From Cycas panzhihuaensis (lineage: Eukaryota > Cycadophyta): 64,000 bases of DNA. Under the pieces are notes generated by a model. It saw only the letters and a program-made list of their open reading frames with translations. It did no database searches and had not been told where the DNA came from. Both the position numbers and the translations under genes were made by a program. This document shows, one piece after another, positions 57,281 through 64,000 of this stretch (position 1 is its first letter; each line of letters starts with the position of its first letter). Location of the stretch: the NCBI GenBank assembly GCA_023213395.1, contig CM041465.1:56489741-56553740 (forward strand), read 5' to 3'.

Positions 57281-58342
57281 TGATCCCAAAAGAGCTTAGT
57301 TGGTGAAGAAGTCAATTATCAACCTTTTCTCTTTGAGATCCTGGGAGTTAGTGTAGAAATCTCAATAACATCAAAACAATAATGAGGTCACGAAAGGAAA
57401 TTCTATACTAAATCATTTATCCTTGAAATTGATCCAAAAGTATGAGGAGTAGTACTTTTATTAAACTATAAAAATCTCCATTTAATGGTGGAGAAATCAA
57501 CTAGCAAAAGAATGGTAAAATTACAAGGAATAAATGATACAATTATACCATAAGGGGGACTCCAACCCTCCAAAATGCTTCTCCAAGGATGCTTCCTAAG
57601 TCAAGTGCCTTTCATCTCTAAGAACCACCTCTACAACCCCTAATAGGGCTTAATTTATAGAAAGAAACCAAAATTACATGTTTAATAAGTGGCAATCATG
57701 CAAGTATAACCACTAACCACCAGAATGTATGTTGTCCAAGTGGCCTTCATGTAATTCTTAAGAAGTTGTAGCTTATAACTAATCTTAATGAATCCTAATT
57801 TAGCTAAAATTTGGTACATGTATAGGAACACATGTCCCCTCTAGTTCCTCAAAATTTTAGCTCATTTGTATGTCATTTGACTGCATTTTTATTCATTTAA
57901 TTATAATATGTATTTGTTGTTTTTTTGCTGTCCAAGTGGCCTTCATGTAATTCTTAAATGTTGTGGCTGATAACTAACCTTAACCAACTCCAATTTAGCT
58001 CAAATTTAGTACACATATAGAAACACATGGCTCCTCTACTTCCTCAAAATTTTAGCTCATTTAGATGTCATTTGGATATATTTTTATTCATTTAATTATA
58101 ATATGTATTTGCTATTTGTTTTCTACTAGCTATGGGATTAATTTTATGCAAAACAAGGCTTGAACTCTAATCAAATGATATTTTCTGAACCCCACCTTTC
58201 GTACACATCTAGTGGGATGTGTCTTCTAGCTTTACACAAAATTTCATATAATTTTGATACCATTTGGCCATATCTCTTTTAGTTATACCAATGCCTAGCA
58301 TTTTCTGCATCCTATAAACATATGGTAGATCCTCCTGGATCA
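57281..58342 (-). mobile_element. S1: solo LTR (1062 bp) inside the T2 antisense ORF
   Basis: Ends TGATCC and GGATCA (6-bp inverted terminus, TG...CA), flanked by exact CCTAG duplications. Absent from T1. On the minus strand it has a TATA box CTATAAATTAAGC (plus 57650-57662) and a transcribed-looking R/U5 beyond it. U3 holds a tandem duplication of about 195 bp (57730-57920 and 57929-58120; TCCAAGTGGCCTTCATGTAA starts both). No internal domain remains, as expected after LTR-LTR recombination. It belongs to none of the other families in the window. Confidence 0.88.
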
Positions 58343-58866
58343 CCTAGTCCAACCTCTCCTCAGCCTCGCATCTCCTCACAGTCTCCATCCATATGTTGGG
58401 TATGTATCTGTAGTTTTGTTTCTAAGATATCCCAAATAGAATACATAGTGTAATTAACTTCCTCACCTGAGGAATCTGTGACATGACCATGCTTTGTACA
58501 GGTATACCTCTCCTCTCCCACTTATCCTGACTTGTGAAATAGGTAGCCGCCTCCCTATGTGTTGCATCCTTGTTAGGTAATACCCTTAGCGACGCTGGTG
58601 CTCCTGTCATTGGTACCCCCAATATCCTTTGGATGTCTTTGGGCGTGACAGTGACGTCCCCCACTTGGGGGAGGTGGAACATGTGCCGCTTGCGATCCCA
58701 ATGTGAGACTATGTCAACTAAGAGATGCTAATCTAAAGTGTACTATGGGGTCCACATCTCCCTAATACCCATCGGTCTCCTCAAGACATCATCTCGATGA
58801 AGCTCATCATTACCATCCTGATATTTTTGCAGTTGTCAATTATGATAACTGCCTATCAAACACCCT

Positions 58867-60100
58867 AAGAACTAGTCAGAACTCCTCTATACCTACCTGC
58901 CTACCTTTAGGATTGCCCCTCACTCCTCCCCGGTTGATTTTTGGCACTCCTTTAGGCCATTCTTTATTTTGTCAATTAATCTACCTTCGCACCATGCTAA
59001 ACTCTATAGTACCACAAAGTTTAGCATGGGGTCCTTCTGCATTTCTAGAAAAAACTCAACGGCCCCACGACAAAGTTCACAACACCGTGATCTTCATCAT
59101 GGGGCGAGTGATACCCCCACAATATAGGGGGTTTTCCACCCCAAAAACCTAAAAATTTATTCTCGGATGGGCCATACTTAGGCCCACCAGGACTAGGGCT
59201 ATCTAATGTCTTGGTCCCTCCTCTCTCTGGGCCCAATTCAGGCTCCAAGAGATCCCAATTTGCCCATAAAGGGCTAAAAACTACTCTAAAAAGTGTCAAA
59301 AACTCATTAAATTCAAATGGCGAGATGGGTGGGATAAGGTGTGATCCACTCACCAGATTTGGCCTCACTATTGCCATTTAGCCTCCTCGGTCCTACTGGT
59401 TATCTCTGTGTCTTGATCCAATGGTCTGATCTCCCTCTGCGTGCCTCCAAAGTCGGGCAATGCTCCACTGCATAAGGAGAAGGGCTCTGAATCGATCGTG
59501 AGCCCGTAAAATTAAATCTCGTTTTCCCTGAGCTTTCCTCATATAGGTGGGGGCCCCAACAGGTACCTCCTCCATTTCTCTCATTGTGATATCCCTTGGG
59601 ACCCTCTCTCTCCCCTAATTGTCTTTACCTTCTAGGTTTGTCTCCCATTTTGCCTTTATGGCCCTCTTTTCTTCTTACCCTTCAGGTGCATTTATGGCAT
59701 CCCCTTTTGGCTCTATGAGGCCTCTTCTCTCTCAATTTTTATGTCACCTCTATATATACTAGAGTTTATACTCGTCTTGCTTGTTTCATCATCCTGAACC
59801 CATTTTTGCTACCCATCCGTGCCTCTAGGGTTCCCAAAGGAAGCATCCTCCCCATCTGGGACTATGCCTTACTTCCTTAAGCGACCTTTAGCACCCCTAG
59901 AGGGGCCTTTTTGCCATTGTTTCCTTCCCGGTTATCGGGTTATTTTTCCTTATCCTTGGGTAGCCTCACTTCTGGGTCCTCCTACCCTTCTTAGCCTTTA
60001 TTGATAACCGCTCGAGTCCTCCCACAACTGCTTCCCCTGTATTGAGTCCTCTTCATCCATTAACCGTGTTAGCACTTTATCCTCGATTCATCCTATTGAG
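58867..60100. other. T2 divergent control region between antisense ORF and aRNH
   Basis: Counterpart of 43151-44371. Holds the antisense leader, the antisense TATA at 59537 and GGTACC-like/AAGTTTAGCATGG phrases at 58990-59110. In the other direction there is a TATA-like CTATATATACTAG near 59752, about 350 bp upstream of the aRNH ATG. Antisense open stretches of 63 and 110 codons (59393-59584 and 59045-59377) lie in the leader. I do not recognise them and they may be upstream exons or chance. Confidence 0.5.
59537..59547 (-). promoter_or_regulatory. TATA box for the T2 antisense ORF
   Basis: Minus strand CCTATATGAGG with GGGGCCCCCA upstream, matching CCTATATAAGG of T1 at the same position. 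Confidence 0.55.
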
Positions 60101-60541
60101 ATGTCCATTCCTTTTATCATGACATTATTCATCTTCACCGATGGCAGAGGTCGCGGCAACCCAGGCCCTTCTGCCGCTGCATGGATTCTTCGTGAACCTT
60201 CCATATACAACTTTATGCATTCTGGGATCTTCCTCCCTGAGGCCACCAATAACGAAGCTAAGTATACAATTGTTATTGAGGCCCTTATCGATGCACTCTG
60301 CTTTCACCGTAGACCCATCATCCTCTTTTATGACTCTCAGGTTATGGTGTCCCATCTCACCCAGTTCTACCAACTGTGGTGCCCATGTCTAAGAGCTCTC
60401 GCCTCGACTGCCAGGTCCTTGTTGGTTTGTTTTCCTTTCGTTGACATCTGGCACATTCCTCAGGCTCTCAACGCTGAGGCAGATGGCCTGGTTCCTCTCG
60501 TCCTTGAGCGTTGCATCCCTCTTCTTAGTGACCCCCTTTGA
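60101..60541 (+). CDS. T2 archaeal-type RNase H (aRNH), intact ORF
   Basis: A second RNase H besides the gypsy one, of the kind acquired by Tat-like retrotransposons. It should cut RNA in RNA:DNA hybrids. The 146-codon ORF is uninterrupted. Motifs: MTLFIFTDGRGRGNPGPSAA (first Asp), ATNNEAKYTIVIEAL (Glu), ILFYDSQVMVSHL (Asp), HIPQALNAEADGL (last Asp). All four catalytic acids are kept, and the length (about 140 residues) fits a whole domain. Start: the first ATG gives MSIPFIMTLF; the second Met at 60119 is equally good. It lies about 5 kb past integrase, beyond the antisense ORF, and just before the polypurine tract. No evidence of expression. The intact state could be chance, since the T1 copy is broken. 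Confidence 0.75.
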   Translation: MSIPFIMTLFIFTDGRGRGNPGPSAAAWILREPSIYNFMHSGIFLPEATNNEAKYTIVIEALIDALCFHRRPIILFYDSQVMVSHLTQFYQLWCPCLRALASTARSLLVCFPFVDIWHIPQALNAEADGLVPLVLERCIPLLSDPL

Positions 60542-61039
60542 GAGACTTGTCTGGTCGACTAGGCACCCAAGTCTTGGGTCATCCTATCCTTCCTATTGCA
60601 ATCTGTTCACACCTTTGAAAGTTGGCCGCTAATGAGGTTAAACTATGGTGACCACTAGGTTTGTTTCCTTACTCTACTCTTAGCACCTCTCTTAGTATGT
60701 AACTCCCACTAGTCTTAACTTATTTTCTATACATAGCACCTTATTTATGACATCTGTCTAATCTTATGTGTGGTCTGTACCACCCTTCTATTATACTCCT
60801 ACGATGGGGGCATCCCCCTCATCTATCATCATTGCCAGTCGACTATAGGGTGACACATAGGCCACCCCTATGTTGTCTCGCCCTTGCCTCTATACCCATG
60901 CGTTCTGCCATGACACTCGTCATCGCCCTTGGCTCGCACCTTTGTTATGTTTATATGTATTTGTCACTAACAATGTGTTGTTAGCATTTGCCATCGCATT
61001 ACACTTCTGAGCTACGAGGCTCTACTACCAAGGGGGTAG
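60542..61039 (+). other. T2 3' untranslated end and polypurine tract
   Basis: Non-coding. CCGCTAATGAGGTTAAACTATGG at 60629-60651 is shared (20-base parts) with T1 and with the tandem array at 5970. It ends CCAAGGGGGTAG (61028-61039), the plus-strand primer site. Confidence 0.65.
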
Positions 61040-63000
61040 TATTTCCCAACTACTGGGAATGGGTTTTGGTGAGTCAACTCAGGTAAGTACAAGTATGGTT
61101 CTATCCTTTGCTTTTGTCACTTCTCTAGAAAGGTAAACCAAAGCATCAGTTTCACTGCATGACTGATTGATACATTTGAGTGATTATCTTGCATCTGCTG
61201 CTTGATCATATTGCTTGACACTATTCTAGCCTATGACGATATAGGACATGTATCCCAATGGCAATCCATAGCCTTCCTATGTACCTCTATGTTGTCCTAA
61301 GTACCAACTAGCTCGTGTGATCTGTTCACACCCCCATTACCACATTACAACTCTTAGTGCCTCACTAGGTGTGATTGATATCTTCCTATCCATTTGCCAG
61401 CTTCTTGGGAACCCTATCTATCTGGTACCCCATCTGGTGTAGGTCATTTATTCCTTATGACTATCCTCAGCCACCTGGATAGAGGGTTAGGCCCTCCTAG
61501 GCTTGGGGTACCTTCCTTTAGGCCTCCCAGTTTCCTCTTCTCCTTTTGTTTTTCATTCTATCACCGCACCGTAACAAATGTCGCAGTACCACAGCGAACT
61601 TCATGGTACCACACAGTTTACCATAGGGCGATTGTCATAAAACATTTTTTAAAATTTGTCATAGTAAATTTCATGTTTTTCATAAATTTCCATGTGGCTA
61701 AGTCATATCCCGAGTCCTAGCATAACCCTAATCATCCAATTGAGCTAGGGTTAGGTATAAAACCCAAAAAAGACTTAATTTCTTTCTCTTCCTCTATCTT
61801 TTCTCCTCTCCTCTTTTACTTTCATAGGGGATTTTCTACAGGAGTGCCTTGTAATATCTAGCATACCTATGTTCCATCCTGAGATCTACCCTTTGCAGCT
61901 TAAATCTATGACAACAGGCCTGGGACAAAGCTTCTCCAAGTAAGGACATACTCCAAGTCTCACTTCAATGCACAAGTATAAGATTTTCATCAAGTTTCTC
62001 CTTCAGGTTTTATAGCCTACACAGGAACCCCCTTATAAACCTTACAGAACTGCCTTCCTCTACCATTTTCTCAGGCAAATCTACCATGAATCTGCCCATA
62101 ACAGGTACTATTCCATTTATATTTCATTTTGTTCCTTTTAGTTTCCATAAAATAGTTTAGAATACCTTGTATATCTTTCTTTTCTCAATTTTTCCATCAA
62201 GTACAGGAGGCATCTCCTCTATTTTTTTATTATTTATACTTCCTACCTTCCTGCTCTCTCCTAATTTCTCCAAGGAGGCTGTGAGGAGAGGACCTAAAAG
62301 GGTGAGAGAAAGAAGATAAGGTGGGCTCCACACCCAACAAGACCTGCTCCTCAAGGGCAACCCCCTTCTCCCCTTTTCCTCTTCCTCTTTTGTGCCTCCT
62401 TTGGGCTACTAGAGAGCTCTTGGAAGAGAGACCATCACTGGTATCAGTGTATGTAGCCTATTACTACGCTGGATCTAGGGGTACCTTACATGGGCAGAGT
62501 TTTTGACCCTTAGTCATACCATACGTCACTTTTGGTTCTGGCTTAGCCTTAAGTTGCAAGCGTTGCACATCGCAGCCTTTACAATGTTGGAAATATTTAC
62601 AACCTTTGTGCAATCTATTTCCTGCATGTTTTGCTGCTATTAGACTATCTAGATCTATTGTTTATGTGCTTGGACAGCATGGAGGTGTGTGCATTGGAGG
62701 GTATCCATTCTGAGGCTAACCATCCCCTATCCTTTTATCTTGTCTTGCTTGCATTGAGGAGGTTGGAGATTGTTTCTTAGCTAAAAGTTTACTTTAATTA
62801 AAGTACTTTACTTGCATCATTTTTGTGCACTTTGCATACACATATATACATATATACTTGGCATTCTAGTAGCTCCTTGGGAAAGGGGGGGTATTCTTTA
62901 ATTGCAGGTTTCACTACGTTGTGCACAAAGAAGAATGAAATGCATCAATCCAGGTACATCTCCCTCATTCTTTTCCCTTGTCATTGTCATCTTTGCATAG
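61040..63000 (+). repeat. LTR C: 3' LTR of T2, first 2 kb, interrupted by T3
   Basis: Starts TATTTCCCAACTACTGGGAATGGG after the polypurine tract. TATA box TATAAAA at 61756-61762. By eye much closer to LTR A than to LTR B through U3, R and part of U5. It stops at GCATAG (63000), aligning with 47181 of LTR B, where T3 starts. The remaining roughly 1 kb should lie beyond the window. Confidence 0.82.
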
Positions 63001-64000
63001 TGTTTCCCGGCTTCTGGGAATGGATACGGAGTTATCGACTCAGGTAAGTGCAGGTATGCTTCTCACCTTATCATTGCTTTCTTTTGAGATGAGTGTATGC
63101 TTGCATGTTGTGATCTCGTGGATGATCTTGTTGTCATCTACACTTACTCAGCCTATGACGACTAAAGCCGGGGCACATTCCCAGCGAGTGTGGCACCCCG
63201 GTGGCCATTCCACTTCCCGCATTCTACCCTACTCACCTCGGGATCCATTTTGCTCATGTCGACCCTGCCCATGTGATGACCCATCATTGTTTGGTTGACT
63301 TATCACATCTTTTGAGTCCTATTTTTTCTCTTCTTGACTAGTTTGTTGGCTTGTCTGCCCCTGGGTAGGTATCTTAGGCCCCCATTAGCCTCTTTTATCA
63401 TTGGCCCATAGCCCAGTACATGCCCAGCGATTTAGCCCATGGTCATGTCTGTAGAAATTTATGATCTGCTGCAAATTCTATGGTACCACGAAACTTGCGG
63501 CGGGGCAATTGTCCTAGATTGTTTTTCAAAAATTATCGTGGCAATTTCACATTTATTACGAAACTACCATGTGTCTCACAACTTGACTCACCGCCAGCTG
63601 CACCCTAATCGCTCGTTTAGGGTTTAGGCTGGGTATTTAAGTCCTCTCTAAGTCACTTTTAAGATCTTTTACTCATTTTTTGAATGCTTCTCAAAGAAAA
63701 ATGCCATGTGCTCTACTATTCCTATTTGCACTACTCACGCACAGGACTGCACCTCTCCTCCAAAGGCCCAGCTCTCCTTTGGTATGGCTAGGACATCTTC
63801 CCAGCCCTTCACACACCTTGGAGAGGGCCCCTTTGGAGAGATCTCAGCATTTTCTTGCTCAGGCAGCCACCAAACATCTTTAAAGTGCAGGTGTTTCCTT
63901 CAACTCCATTAGCAGGGGTTCCAAACCTACTGTTCCACAGCTCTTTGGAAGATTTCTCAGCTTTCTTTCAGCAGCTCTTGACTGAGGCAACAACCTCCCT
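63001..64000 (+). repeat. T3: start of another Tat-family LTR, runs off the window
   Basis: Starts TGTTTCCCGGCTTCTGGGAATGG and follows the family layout (GACTCAGGTAAGTGCAGGTATGCTTC). Then it diverges from A, B and C, with a conserved ATCGCTCGTTTAGGGTTTAGG before a TATA-like TATTTAA at 63634-63640. A third subfamily, inserted in LTR C. The bases before it, CATAG, would be its target duplication. No coding sequence in view. Confidence 0.7.

Larger units (their letters stand above)
55885..58866 (-). pseudogene. T2 antisense ORF: plant mobile domain protein, interrupted by a solo LTR
   Basis: Second copy of the T1 antisense ORF. Amino part right to left from about 58866: SHWDRKRHMFHLPQVGDV (58710-58655), TVTPKDIQRILGVPMTG, KWERRGIPVQSMVMSQIPQV. 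After S1 (57281-58342) the PMD resumes near 57265 (RGGSSYKMLL). The tail has DPYRGVRWDSDD, an acidic run (DDDDD), 10-residue Gly/Pro/Ser repeats (GEAGPSRTQR, GEAGPSGATR), an EEEEVPAVEGG patch and a helical segment (ARVGQLQGELEG, AERDTLQGRVQALEA). It ends at 55885. A 123-nt apparent intron (56618-56496) has GTGAG and TATAG borders and an in-frame stop inside. Positions 58682 and 56772 fall in the same register once S1 and one CCTAG are discounted. Function unknown. Confidence 0.72.

Noticed and set aside
1-64000. Host protein-coding gene, tRNA, rRNA or plastid insertion
   Set aside because: No ORF outside the retroelement genes shows a recognisable domain, and no tRNA cloverleaf, rRNA core or plastid gene sequence was noticed by reading. 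A tRNA scan and a homology search would be decisive.

Overview
This is a 64-kb block of nested, decayed LTR retrotransposons from a seed-plant nuclear genome, most likely a large, repeat-rich one. The evidence is plant-type Ty1/copia pol genes, initiator-tRNA-Met primer sites, a Ty3/gypsy family with about 3-kb LTRs and a primer site of the Tat/Ogre type, and an antisense plant-mobile-domain ORF. I see no host gene, rRNA, tRNA or CRISPR array. Labels used below: C1, C2, C3a, C3b, C4 (copia), L1 (non-autonomous LTR element), G1 (gypsy), T1, T2, T3 (Tat-like gypsy), S1 (solo LTR), R1a/R1b (a repeated small insertion).

Left part (1-33.3 kb, AT-rich). C1 enters from the left with integrase-RT-RNase H and a 3' LTR (1-2564). 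It is fused to the 5'-truncated C2 (2573-5850), whose pol keeps one reading frame through 14 stops. A six-unit tandem repeat follows. C3a (6512-14685) has both LTRs and a near-perfect target duplication, and its gag carries insertion R1a. From about 16.5 to 23.3 kb lies the minus-strand gypsy G1, split in its RT by the non-coding, minus-strand L1 (18901-22518, perfect 5-bp target duplication). C4 is a minus-strand copia element (LTR at 23.3-23.66 kb, pol to 33.33 kb). It is split between RT and RNase H by C3b (24253-30918), a relative of C3a that has lost its RT.

Right part (33.3-64 kb, visibly more GC-rich). Two Tat-like elements are joined through a shared LTR: LTR A - T1 - LTR B - T2 - LTR C. 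T1 has gag and protease but has lost RT, RNase H and integrase. T2 has gag, protease, RT, RNase H and integrase, all with breaks. Downstream of these, both carry the same divergent module: a minus-strand ORF with a plant mobile domain (PMD), an acidic tract, roughly 10-residue repeats and a helical tail, with its own TATA box and an apparent intron; then a plus-strand archaeal-type RNase H (aRNH) before the polypurine tract. The T2 aRNH is an uninterrupted 146-codon ORF with all catalytic acids. Solo LTR S1 sits in the T2 antisense ORF. LTR C is interrupted by a related LTR (T3) that runs off the window.

Apart from that aRNH, the pol genes and the antisense ORFs are broken, so this reads as a record of nested insertion, recombination and mutational decay. 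The insertions seen imply the order G1 before L1, C4 before C3b, T1/T2 after C4, and S1 and T3 after T2.
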